Source: Methanobacterium sp. (GTDB taxonomy: Archaea > Methanobacteriota > Methanobacteria > Methanobacteriales > Methanobacteriaceae). Taken from it: a DNA stretch of 14,168 nt. Positions 8,172 to 14,168 of the stretch are shown here, piece by piece. The DNA lies in assembly GCA_003158115.1 (NCBI GenBank), contig PMGM01000070.1, forward strand, positions 32,722-46,889, given 5' to 3'. The translations under genes and the position numbers were made by a program. Each line of letters opens with the position of its first letter. The stretch's first letter is position 1. The notes below the pieces were generated by a model. It saw only the letters and a program-made list of their open reading frames with translations, was not told the DNA's origin and did no database searches.

Positions 8172-8734
8172 TTAAGGATCAAGAATTTATTAAAAATCCA
8201 AATGTACCCGGTCCAACTAAGGAAGAGGTTAGATGCATTGTTATCTGCAAATCAGATGTTAAACCCAAAGATGTTGTTGTTGATATTGGATGTGGAACTG
8301 GAGGCTTAACATTAGAGTTTGCAAAAATGGCTAAGACTGTTTATTCTATTGATATTAACCATGATGCAATTGAAACAACCCAACAAAATCTTGAAAAACA
8401 TGGACTAACCGGGAATGTTGAAGTCATTGAAGGTGATGGGTTTGATGTATTAGATAAAATAGAAAAATTTGATTTACTAGTTATTGGTGGAAGTGGTGGT
8501 AAACTACCCTTTTTAATCGAAAAGGGTTATAACAAACTCAACAACAATGGTCGGATTATTATAATGGCAATACTCCTTGAAACATGTACTGAGGCAATAT
8601 CTTCCCTTGAAAAACTTTCCTTAAAACCTGATGTGGTAAATGTTTCGATTTCTAAGGGTGAAATAACTAAAAGGGGAACTATGATGTTGGCAAGAAACCC
8701 AATTACCATAATATCTGCCCAAAAGAGTATTTAA
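8168..8734 (+). CDS. cbiT: Cobalt-precorrin C15-methyltransferase (decarboxylating)
   Basis: A 188-residue SAM-dependent methyltransferase of anaerobic cobalamin synthesis. It methylates C15 of cobalt-precorrin and removes the C12 acetate carboxyl. The N terminus MIKDQEFIKNPNVPGPTKEEVRC is the characteristic CbiT opening. Motif I reads VVDIGCGTGGLTLEF (37-51), followed by the acidic SIDINHDAI and the CbiT-specific VIGGSGGKLP. The sequence closely resembles M. thermautotrophicus MT0146, whose structure is known. A frame from ATG 8150 exists, but the family start, the purine-rich CAGGGGAAATGG before it, and the ATGA overlap with ubiX all favour ATG 8168. Cobamides are essential to methanogens for methyl transfer (Mtr complex), so this is likely a core gene. 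Confidence 0.96.
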   Translation: MIKDQEFIKNPNVPGPTKEEVRCIVICKSDVKPKDVVVDIGCGTGGLTLEFAKMAKTVYSIDINHDAIETTQQNLEKHGLTGNVEVIEGDGFDVLDKIEKFDLLVIGGSGGKLPFLIEKGYNKLNNNGRIIIMAILLETCTEAISSLEKLSLKPDVVNVSISKGEITKRGTMMLARNPITIISAQKSI

Positions 8735-8759
8735 ATAAATTATTTTTAAAAGGAAAACT

Positions 8760-9536
8760 ATGAAAATCATTAAAAGATTGGGTTGGCGTACTGAAATTGC
8801 TATTTTACTTATTTTATCTGCTGTGATACTATATTTAATCCAGTTCTACATTTTCCATGAACCTAGAACAGAACTGTTTTATTTGGGAATTGATCTTGCA
8901 TTTTTACCAATAGAAGTTTTACTAGTTGTTCTTGTAATAGAAACTGCCATAACTCGAAGAGAAAAGAGTGTGTTGCTTGAAAAATTAAACATGGTCATTG
9001 GTGTTTTCTTTAGTGATGTGGGAACTGAATTACTAAGCGAAATATCTAAATTTGATTCAAAATCAAAAAGTATCAACGAAACTTTGATAATCAATTCAAA
9101 TTGGGCGGATCTAGATTTTCAAAAAGCTAAGGAAGATATAACAAAACGTAAATATCGTCTTGAAATCACTGGAAACGATTCAGATTCAATTAAATTCTTA
9201 GAAGAAACTAAGAATTATTTAATGAGTAAAAGAAGATTTTTATTGGCTTTACTTGAAAATCCCAACCTACTGGAACATGAAACATTTACAGATCTTTTAA
9301 GAGCTGTCTTTCATCTTACAGAAGAGCTTGAAAAAAGAAAAGACATCAAACACCTCCCCAAAGCAGACTATGACCACCTAAAATTTGATACTGAAAGAGC
9401 ATATAACATACTGATCTATCAATGGGTGGAATACATGGAACACCTTATGAACAACTACCCTTACCTGTTCTCATTGGCTATGAGAACAAATCCATTTGAT
9501 CCACATGCAACAGTAGAAATACATGATAGTTATTGA
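8760..9536 (+). CDS. Conserved two-TM membrane protein, unknown function
   Basis: A 258-residue protein that I cannot assign to a characterised family. Two membrane segments lie near the N terminus (about residues 13-33, AILLILSAVILYLIQF, and 41-63, with IDLAFLPIEVLLVVLVIET). A hydrophilic, mostly helical and charged cytoplasmic part of about 195 residues follows. The short segment EPRTELFYLGI between the membrane helices would face outside. Conserved-looking patches include NWADLDFQKAKEDI, LMSKRRFLLALLENPNLLEHE and the C-terminal YPYLFSLAMRTNPFDPHA. A Shine-Dalgarno, AAAAGGAAA, precedes the ATG. It follows cbiT by only 25 bp and is probably the last gene of the cofactor cluster. I believe a similar protein follows CbiT in Methanothermobacter, which would suggest a conserved link, but I could not check this. 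Confidence 0.8.
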   Translation: MKIIKRLGWRTEIAILLILSAVILYLIQFYIFHEPRTELFYLGIDLAFLPIEVLLVVLVIETAITRREKSVLLEKLNMVIGVFFSDVGTELLSEISKFDSKSKSINETLIINSNWADLDFQKAKEDITKRKYRLEITGNDSDSIKFLEETKNYLMSKRRFLLALLENPNLLEHETFTDLLRAVFHLTEELEKRKDIKHLPKADYDHLKFDTERAYNILIYQWVEYMEHLMNNYPYLFSLAMRTNPFDPHATVEIHDSY

Positions 9537-9607
9537 TATCACAAAATATCCTAATAATAATATTGTTAATGAAAAATAATGCTAAATGTTCTTTAATTCA
9601 CAAAATA

Positions 9608-9615
9608 TTTATATA
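9608..9615 (+). promoter_or_regulatory. TATA box of the pseudomurein-repeat gene
   Basis: TTTATATA inside AAAATATTTATATAG is a strong archaeal TATA box. It predicts a start near 9638 and a leader of about 50 nt before ATG 9687. The same core, AATATTTATATA, recurs at 10025-10036 and 13334-13345. Confidence 0.6.
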
Positions 9616-9686
9616 GTAATTTACATACATTTAAAAAAGCCTTAATACACTAAAAAAAGTAAAAAAAAGTAAATGTGGTTGATTTA

Positions 9687-9920
9687 ATGGAGAGGTTAAC
9701 TCTCAAACAGTACAGACAGATGGTTGAGAAGGTACTTGAGTTCAAAAGGTTGAACGGAGAAATGCCCCCATATACAATTGTAGATGGATGTAAAATTAGT
9801 AAAATTGTATATGTTGACATGATAGAAACTGCAAATAAGTTTCTACTTGAAATGGGCCGTAACCCAGAAATTGTAGAAATTGGAAGACCAACGGATATGA
9901 ACTGTATTATAAAGTTCTAA
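9687..9920 (+). CDS. Small protein with a pseudomurein-binding-like repeat
   Basis: A 77-residue protein. LKQYRQMVEKVLEFKRLNGE followed by MPPYTIVDGCKISKIVYVDM fits the pseudomurein-binding repeat pattern (Y..M...V..F....G..P.YT.V.G..IS...Y). After this come a second, partial repeat-like helix (ETANKFLLEMGRNP) and a short tail. Such repeats normally occur in tandem in large secreted or membrane-anchored surface proteins of Methanobacteriales and bind the pseudomurein wall. This one has no signal peptide or membrane segment, so it may stay in the cytoplasm. The frame opens at GTG 9675, but GTGGTTGAT there is the Shine-Dalgarno, so ATG 9687 is the start. It has its own TATA box and appears monocistronic. 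The family call is reasonable; the role is unknown. Confidence 0.75.
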   Translation: MERLTLKQYRQMVEKVLEFKRLNGEMPPYTIVDGCKISKIVYVDMIETANKFLLEMGRNPEIVEIGRPTDMNCIIKF

Positions 9921-10047
9921 TTCATTGAAAAATCCATTCTGGGAAAACGAATAAATTCTCTTACTACCACTATTTTTAATGTTCTAAAATTAATTGAAGA
10001 GTGTATGTTTTTTTAAAAGATAAAAATATTTATATAAACGTATTTTA
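9921..10047. other. Convergent intergenic region with an orphan TATA box
   Basis: AAAAATATTTATATAAACG at 10022-10040 is as good a TATA box as any in the window, with TTTATATA at 10029-10036. It lies between two gene ends that converge, so no downstream start fits it on either strand. A T8 run at 10008-10015 may serve in 3'-end formation. The TATA could drive an antisense or non-coding transcript, or be chance in AT-rich DNA. Confidence 0.35.
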
Positions 10048-10698
10048 TTAACTGCCCTTATTATCGTTAACATTATCAAAGTCTGTTTTGTATATGTGTG
10101 CACTTACAGAATGAACAGTTATTGGCCCTTGTTTTATTCCTAAATGTTCAGATACATATGTTGAGAGTCCTTTAAGTCCGAAGAAGTTTGGAATCCAAGA
10201 GCCATAAATATCTTGACTTCTCCAAATACCTGTTGTAACTAACATGTTTTTACGAATTTTAAAATCAATCATAATCATACTTGGGATCTCATTTTGACAT
10301 TGATCTATTGATGGATCAAAGGTTGTCATTGTTGCTCTTCTTGAAGTTTCACATTTATTAAGCCGGTTTATAACAGATTCGACCTGATCAATTTTTACCT
10401 TGTAAATATCTCGACCCATCTTGAATCCAAAATGCTCCCTCAACCTCTTTCCATAATTAATTCCATCATGATGATTTTCACTATCTAAAAAAGCTTCCTC
10501 ATATCGTTTTAATTTTTCATTAGATAAATATCCTTTTGGCAGTTCTGAATTTAAAGGATCCTGAACCGTGACTATTACATTTAAAATTTCTTTTGTGATA
10601 AGATCACGTTCATCCTCTACCATATCACCATGATCCATTATCTGTTTTATTATAGCGATCCACGCATCTTCAGCCTTTGCAGTTTCTATTGTGAACAT
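10048..10698 (-). CDS. TysY-type thymidylate synthase homologue, catalytic Cys replaced by Ser
   Basis: A 216-residue protein of the archaeal thymidylate synthase (TysY/ThyA) fold; active members methylate dUMP to dTMP. Family features: INYGKRLREHFG, SRRATMTTFDPSIDQ, MIMIDFKIRKN, GIWRSQDIYGSW with the phosphate-binding Arg-Ser, IPNFFGLKGLSTYV and VHSVSAHIYKTD (the HxY region). In homologues as I remember them, the segment before MIMIDFKIR is E(I/V)PC, where Cys is the nucleophile that attacks C6 of dUMP. Here it is NEIPSM, coded CCA AGT ATG, so Ser stands at about residue 140. A Cys six residues earlier (DQCQNE) is not in the usual place. Length and the rest of the fold look intact, so this is not a random wreck. 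ATG 10698 follows GGTGATT by 4 nt; TTG 10704 lies inside that site. It may be inactive, a paralogue with another role, or a binding protein. Confidence 0.8.
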   Translation of the reverse strand: MFTIETAKAEDAWIAIIKQIMDHGDMVEDERDLITKEILNVIVTVQDPLNSELPKGYLSNEKLKRYEEAFLDSENHHDGINYGKRLREHFGFKMGRDIYKVKIDQVESVINRLNKCETSRRATMTTFDPSIDQCQNEIPSMIMIDFKIRKNMLVTTGIWRSQDIYGSWIPNFFGLKGLSTYVSEHLGIKQGPITVHSVSAHIYKTDFDNVNDNKGS

Positions 10699-10808
10699 AT
10701 ACAATCACCATCAAATCCATTTAATGATTTCAAAGAATATAATTAACTTCTTAGGATAATCCTTTTTAATCCAAAATAATTTTGTTTTTAATAACTTTAG
10801 ATATTAAT

Positions 10809-10832
10809 CTGAAAAATTAAATAATTTTTCAG
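10809..10832. terminator. Perfect 10-bp hairpin with 4-nt loop
   Basis: CTGAAAAATT (10809-10818), loop AAAT, AATTTTTCAG (10823-10832). It lies 61 bp beyond the stop codon of the TetR gene and 110 bp before the TysY-like gene, both on the minus strand. It may end the TetR transcript or be an operator or leader structure for the downstream gene. The stem is AT-rich and only moderately stable. Confidence 0.4.
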
Positions 10833-10892
10833 TAACATTATGTGAATCAAAAAATTCATTTCATTATCTATATATATTTAATTTTTCCTTTC

Positions 10893-11450
10893 TTAGTTTG
10901 TATATTTTATTCCATCAAAAAAGGTCTCAAAAAATATTTTTCTTTCTTTGGTCTTTGTCTGAATAATATATTCAACTGTAAACACAACGTGAGCTGAAAA
11001 AAACCCAGAAATGTATTTGGAAGGTAAATCTTTCAATATTTTATTTTTAATTCCATCTTCTATTAAATTTAACAATTTTTTTTCATGATCAGGGATTTTA
11101 ACATTGGTATTTTTAATATTATATGGTGATGACTTAAATTGTATCATAAATTTATATTTATCTGGATTATTCACTCCCCACTCAACTCTTTCATGCCAGA
11201 ATTTTTCTAAAGATTCATAACCCACTGAAGATTCTATAAGATCCAGAAAGCTTTCTAAACTTTCTTCTTGTATCGATGTGCCTAATTCACTAATCAAATC
11301 CACCTTAGTTTCAAAATATAAATAGAGAGTCCCTGTTGCAACGCCTGCTTCTTTAGAAATTAGAGAAGTTGATGTATTATCTATCCCTTTTTCGATGAAT
11401 AGCTTCAATGCTGATTCAAGAATTTTCTTTTTTTTATCTTCTACAACCAT
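10893..11450 (-). CDS. TetR/AcrR-family transcriptional regulator
   Basis: A 185-residue one-domain-pair repressor. The N-terminal TetR helix-turn-helix covers residues about 7-54: KKILESALKLFIEKGIDNTS, TSLISKEAGVATGTLYLYF and ETKVDLISEL, which match the family consensus closely. The remaining 130 residues are helical and form the ligand-binding/dimer domain. They contain aromatic and charged patches (FWHERVEWGV, FFSAHVVFTVEYI) but give no hint of the ligand. Another start, TTG 11462, is in frame, but GTGGTCT just before ATG 11450 is the ribosome-binding site. The gene lies 3' of the aldo/keto reductase on the same strand across a 325-bp gap. It may repress that reductase, whose promoter carries palindromes (13064-13130), or itself. 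The target is inferred, not shown. Confidence 0.92.
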   Translation of the reverse strand: MVVEDKKKKILESALKLFIEKGIDNTSTSLISKEAGVATGTLYLYFETKVDLISELGTSIQEESLESFLDLIESSVGYESLEKFWHERVEWGVNNPDKYKFMIQFKSSPYNIKNTNVKIPDHEKKLLNLIEDGIKNKILKDLPSKYISGFFSAHVVFTVEYIIQTKTKERKIFFETFFDGIKYTN

Positions 11451-11775
11451 TTTAGACCACAAATTTTTTTTTAAAGCTAATCTATTCTAATTTATTATTA
11501 TTGTTAAATTGTATTTTATAAAACTTTTAAATTTTGTACTCTTATATATCTATGATTTCATTTGAAAAGTTAAATACTTCTTCTGTAATTTTCATCATAT
11601 CTTTAACATGAACTCCTCTCATTGAAAATTTTACTTACATACTTCGTATTCAGGACTGTTTTTAGAATTTTTTGAACTGTTTTCCCTACTTTTATCCTGA
11701 TTTGATAACTAGCCAAAATACTCTTTAATCATGTATTTAGACTTAATATTAAATTTTGTATCTAACTAGGGTTTT
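11451..11775. other. Intergenic region with a possible short coding remnant
   Basis: A minus-strand frame of 26 codons (11622 down to the TAA at 11542-11544) reads MRGVHVKDMMKITEEVF and NFSNEIIDI. Its composition looks protein-like, but I recognise no family and see no good ribosome-binding site. Upstream, another minus frame ending in SPEYEVCK followed by TAA may belong to the same decayed gene. Otherwise the region holds only AT-rich leader DNA for the TetR gene, including an A-rich stretch (T9 on the plus strand, 11464-11472) just before its start. Confidence 0.25.
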
Positions 11776-13023
11776 TTAGATATTGCTACGTTTTCTGAAT
11801 CTTTTAGATATCTTATTATTCCAAGATGGTATTGTTAGCATGATAAATTTGCCTAAAACTCCCATCATTTTAACTTTATACTTGAATCCTCGGCCTTCCA
11901 TATCACTGCTGACATCTTTCAAAAGTGAAGGAACATCCAATTTTTGTGGACAGGCATTAGCACATTTTCCACAACCATTACAAAGCCCAGCATATCCTTC
12001 TTTAGATGTGCTACCCCCTAAATACATAGCATAGACAAAAGAAGCTTGATTATCGTTGAATATGTATTTTTGATTGTATAGTTCAAAACAAAGCGGGATA
12101 TTAACTCCTATGGGACATGGCGTGCAATAACCACATCCGGTGCAATCCACCTTCATTAGCTCGTTATAAACTTCTTTAACTTCATTGTAAAGTTTAATTT
12201 CTTCTTTGGGAATTGAATCTGGTAAAGTCTCATTTGTAACTTTAATATTTTCCTTAACATCTTCAATTTTTCCCATTCCTGAGATTACACATGAAACTTC
12301 GGGATGGTTTAAAACCCATTTTAAAGCCCATTCTGCGGAAGTTCTTTTAATTTTTGATTTATTCCAAATTTCCATGGCTTTTTCAGGCACATTTCCAGCA
12401 AGGATTCCTCCTTTTAAAGGTTCCATTACAAATACAGTTAATCCTTTAGAAGCTGCATATTTTAGTCCCTCTGTTCCTGCCTGATTAGTTTCATCTAGGA
12501 AATTATATTGGATGAGACAAACATCCCAATTGTAAGCATCCACAATTTTCTTAAAACCTTCTTTATTGTCATGAAATGAGAAACCTATATTCTTTATTTT
12601 TCCTTCTTTTTTGGCAGATTCTAAAAATTTAAGAACACCCAGTTCTTTAAGATCAAAAAAGTTATTCTCACCTAAACTATGGAGTAAATAATAATCAATA
12701 TGGTCTGTTTGGAGTTTATCAAGCTGTGTTTTCAGATAGTTTTCCATATCTTCAGTTTTTTTAATAAACCATGATGGCATTTTGGTGCAGATTTTTACTT
12801 TATCTCTGTATTCCCCTTGAAGTATTTCTCCTAGAAATAATTCACTGGATCCATTATGATATGGAAATGCTGTGTCAATTATGTTTACACCATGGTCTAT
12901 TGCATAGTATATCTGTTTTTTAGCTTCATCTTTATTAATTCTGCCATTATTGGTGGGTAATCTCATAGCACCGTATCCTAGTGCCGAAATTTCATCACCA
13001 TTATTAGTTTTTCTCATCTGCAT
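11776..13023 (-). CDS. Aldo/keto reductase with C-terminal ferredoxin-type 4Fe-4S domain
   Basis: A 415-residue soluble oxidoreductase. Residues about 1-275 form an aldo/keto reductase barrel: LGYGAMRLP, the catalytic Asp50/Tyr55 in [15 protein letters not shown], Lys81 in CTKMPSW and His115 in YYLLHSLG. This completes the Asp-Tyr-Lys-His tetrad. The C-terminal part carries two 4Fe-4S motifs, [12 protein letters not shown] (Cys 294, 297, 300, 303) and [13 protein letters not shown] (Cys 348, 351, 354, 358). The first has CxxCxxCxxCP instead of CxxCxxCxxxCP. Such fused proteins are common in anaerobes and annotated as 4Fe-4S aldo/keto reductases; the substrate is unknown, and electrons could come from ferredoxin as well as NAD(P)H. 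ATG 13023 follows GTGAT by 3 nt; ATG 13017 is the alternative. It is an isolated transcription unit with its own TATA box and likely operators. Confidence 0.93.
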   Translation of the reverse strand: MQMRKTNNGDEISALGYGAMRLPTNNGRINKDEAKKQIYYAIDHGVNIIDTAFPYHNGSSELFLGEILQGEYRDKVKICTKMPSWFIKKTEDMENYLKTQLDKLQTDHIDYYLLHSLGENNFFDLKELGVLKFLESAKKEGKIKNIGFSFHDNKEGFKKIVDAYNWDVCLIQYNFLDETNQAGTEGLKYAASKGLTVFVMEPLKGGILAGNVPEKAMEIWNKSKIKRTSAEWALKWVLNHPEVSCVISGMGKIEDVKENIKVTNETLPDSIPKEEIKLYNEVKEVYNELMKVDCTGCGYCTPCPIGVNIPLCFELYNQKYIFNDNQASFVYAMYLGGSTSKEGYAGLCNGCGKCANACPQKLDVPSLLKDVSSDMEGRGFKYKVKMMGVLGKFIMLTIPSWNNKISKRFRKRSNI

Positions 13024-13063
13024 GTTATCACATTATATCGTCATAATCGACGTTAAAGAAAGC

Positions 13064-13077
13064 CGATTAGTTAATCG
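13064..13077. promoter_or_regulatory. Palindrome at the predicted reductase transcription start
   Basis: CGATTA-GT-TAATCG is an inverted repeat with a 6-bp arm and 2-bp centre. The reductase TATA box on the minus strand (TTTATAAG, 13097-13104) predicts a transcription start near 13073, inside this element. A regulator bound here would be well placed to repress. Confidence 0.45.
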
Positions 13078-13096
13078 CTTAATAATAATTTTTTTA

Positions 13097-13104
13097 CTTA
13101 TAAA
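13097..13104 (-). promoter_or_regulatory. TATA box of the aldo/keto reductase gene
   Basis: TTTATAAG on the minus strand, about 75 bp before ATG 13023. An identical TTTATAAG recurs at 13145-13152, giving a possible second, more distal promoter. Confidence 0.5.
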
Positions 13105-13114
13105 AAATGACTAA

Positions 13115-13137
13115 TCAATCATATGATTGAGTACTCA
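13115..13137. promoter_or_regulatory. Two overlapping perfect palindromes upstream of the TATA box
   Basis: TCAATCATATGATTGA (13115-13130) is a perfect 16-bp palindrome. TGAGTACTCA (13128-13137) is a perfect 10-bp palindrome that overlaps it by 3 bp. Both lie between the two TATA-like elements of the reductase promoter. They are of the size and symmetry bound by TetR-type dimers; the TetR gene downstream is one candidate partner. Confidence 0.5.
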
Positions 13138-13332
13138 TTCATTACTTATAAAGTTTTCTCAAACTAAATTTTTTAAATATAATATGACCATTATTAGATT
13201 AACCCCGAATTTACTTCACGATATTGCAATTCTCATCAATGATTTTTTTTAAATAATTTTATCTATTAATAGACATAGATAATTTTAAATATGAATTATA
13301 ACAATCTAAAATTAAAATAACTGATTGATAAC
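13138..13332. other. Divergent intergenic region between reductase and PadR genes
   Basis: No gene is seen. It holds a second minus-strand TATA-like element (13145-13152), a T8 run (13243-13250) and an 8-bp inverted repeat, TTATCTAT (13259-13266) and ATAGATAA (13275-13282), with an 8-nt spacer. This last element lies about 55 bp before the PadR TATA box and could be its operator. Confidence 0.35.
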
Positions 13333-13337
13333 AAATA

Positions 13338-13345
13338 TTTATATA
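13338..13345 (+). promoter_or_regulatory. TATA box of the PadR-type gene
   Basis: TTTATATA within AAATATTTATATATCG. It predicts a start near 13365-13368, so the leader before ATG 13374 would be very short; the GAGGT ribosome-binding site (13361-13365) would sit at the transcript's 5' end. Confidence 0.5.
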
Positions 13346-13373
13346 TCGATTAAACAACAAGAGGTTTTTGTTT

Positions 13374-13904
13374 ATGTGGAATTTGGAAGATATTCTTGGA
13401 AGAATAAATGAATTAGATAAACTGGGAGGTTTACGGTTCATGATTTTACACGTCCTAGGTAAAGGCCCTAAAACTGGTTCAGAAATAATCGATGCTGTTC
13501 AATGGCATCGGAAACGAGTGTATGAAGTTTTAGAAAGCCATTATCCGCATCAACTGCGTAAGGTTGAAAATGGATCATTAATGTCATTTAAACCGTCATC
13601 CGGTTCGGTTTATCCCATGCTTAAAAAATTAGTCGCTGAAGGTTTATTAATTAAAAGAAATGACGGGGAATATGAGTTAACAGAAGCTGGGCATGGGACT
13701 AATAATAGAATATTAGGATCTATTTCGCAAAACGCATTAACAGAACCTATAGATCGCAGCGCAATCGCAATAGAAACTGCATTAAACGAAATTGATAGTT
13801 ACATTTCTTTCCTGGAGGATATTAACAAAAAAAAATTAATCATTCATGAGAAACGCCTAGAAAATTTCATGGAAAGACTCCAAAAAATAAAAAAATCTAT
13901 TTAA
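13374..13904 (+). CDS. PadR-family transcriptional regulator
   Basis: A 176-residue winged-helix regulator. LGGLRFMILHVLGKGPKTGS and EIIDAV (18-42) form the first helices. KPSSGSVYPMLKKLVAEGLL (73-92), then IKRNDGEYELTEAG, give the recognition helix and wing, as in PadR proteins. Between them about 30 residues (43-72, WHRKRVYEVLESHYPHQLRK and so on) form an insert longer than in most PadR members. The C-terminal 60 residues look like a coiled-coil dimerisation helix (EIDSYISFLEDINKKKLIIH, KRLENFMERLQKI). The start is ATG 13374 with GAGGT 8 nt upstream; TTG 13368 is in frame but less likely. An MFS exporter follows about 80 bp downstream, a classic pairing in which PadR represses the pump until a toxic compound binds. 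The ligand is unknown. Confidence 0.92.
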   Translation: MWNLEDILGRINELDKLGGLRFMILHVLGKGPKTGSEIIDAVQWHRKRVYEVLESHYPHQLRKVENGSLMSFKPSSGSVYPMLKKLVAEGLLIKRNDGEYELTEAGHGTNNRILGSISQNALTEPIDRSAIAIETALNEIDSYISFLEDINKKKLIIHEKRLENFMERLQKIKKSI

Positions 13905-13989
13905 AATTTAAAAATTTTCAAAAAAAATGGTACAAAAGGGTGTAGATAAAAAATGATGCTTTTAAAACATTTTAAAATTAATGATGGTG

Positions 13990-14168
13990 ATGGATTTGGA
14001 ATATAAATGGACAGCTATGACAACCGTTTTCATAGCCACTTTAATTGGAAGTATAAATATGATGATCATTCTAATCGCCATTCCAGCCATATTTAACGGT
14101 ATCCATATTGATCCATTGAATTCCTTCCCATATCTCTTGTGGATATTAATGGGTTATATGTTGGTTGT
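13990..14168 (+). CDS. MFS transporter (DHA2-like drug exporter), N-terminal fragment
   Basis: About 59 codons of a gene that runs off the right edge. The start [20 protein letters not shown] followed by [15 protein letters not shown] is the first membrane helix of a DHA2-type (14-TM) major facilitator, where TT...ATL...ID..IV..ALP.I is usual. A loop ([13 protein letters not shown]) and the second helix ([11 protein letters not shown]) follow. The product would pump drugs or other toxic compounds out across the membrane using the proton gradient. The usual acidic residue of the first helix (ID) is replaced (IN). The start is uncertain: ATG 13981, 13984 and 13990 are in frame, while GGTGAT (13986-13991) would best serve TTG 13996. 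A 17-codon frame (13953-14006) with its own GGTG site overlaps the start and might couple translation. It probably belongs with the PadR gene upstream. Confidence 0.85.
   Translation, partial: MDLEYKWTAMTTVFIATLIGSINMMIILIAIPAIFNGIHIDPLNSFPYLLWILMGYMLV

Overview
The window reads as chromosomal DNA of an AT-rich methanogenic archaeon of the order Methanobacteriales, most likely Methanobacterium or a close relative. Support comes from an archaeal NMN adenylyltransferase, an archaeal-type TysY thymidylate synthase homologue, a pseudomurein-binding repeat, an MsvR-type HTH-V4R regulator, archaeal TATA boxes of the AATATTTATATA type, and ribosome-binding sites of the GGTGA(T) type. No rRNA, tRNA, CRISPR array or transposase was seen. 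Taxon and synteny statements come from recognition, not from a search.

Layout. 1-906: the first codons of an ABC-transporter ATPase (minus strand), then mostly non-coding DNA that holds a decayed GrpB/UPF0157-family remnant (421-736). 919-1560: a DUF998 membrane protein. 1618-5212: a redox-stress locus with hcp (hybrid cluster protein, minus), a frameshifted HSL-type esterase (minus) and an msvR-like regulator (plus). A 64-bp element with two TTCG-N8-CGAA-like sites stands before hcp, and an 81%-identical copy in the same orientation stands before msvR, so the two copies flank the broken esterase. This is the most informative part of the window.

5362-9536: a plus-strand cofactor cluster, nadM - moaE - HD phosphohydrolase - ubiX - cbiT - two-TM membrane protein. 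It includes a 0-bp junction (moaE/HD) and a 4-bp ATGA overlap (ubiX/cbiT). As I recall, the order matches Methanothermobacter thermautotrophicus MTH150 down to MTH146. 9687-9920: a 77-residue protein with a pseudomurein-binding-like repeat but no signal peptide. 10048-10698 (minus): a TysY homologue whose expected catalytic Cys is Ser.

10893-13023 (minus): a TetR-type regulator and an aldo/keto reductase with two C-terminal [4Fe-4S] motifs; the reductase promoter carries perfect palindromes. 13374-14168 (plus): a PadR-type regulator followed by the start of an MFS (DHA2-like) exporter. The right end is thus a set of stress or efflux modules, each paired with a regulator.

I find no clearly new multi-gene system. 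The best leads are the duplicated MsvR-type operator that links hcp to msvR, and the Cys-less TysY homologue. For several genes the longest open frame starts at a GTG or TTG inside the Shine-Dalgarno sequence; I moved those starts downstream to the ATG.
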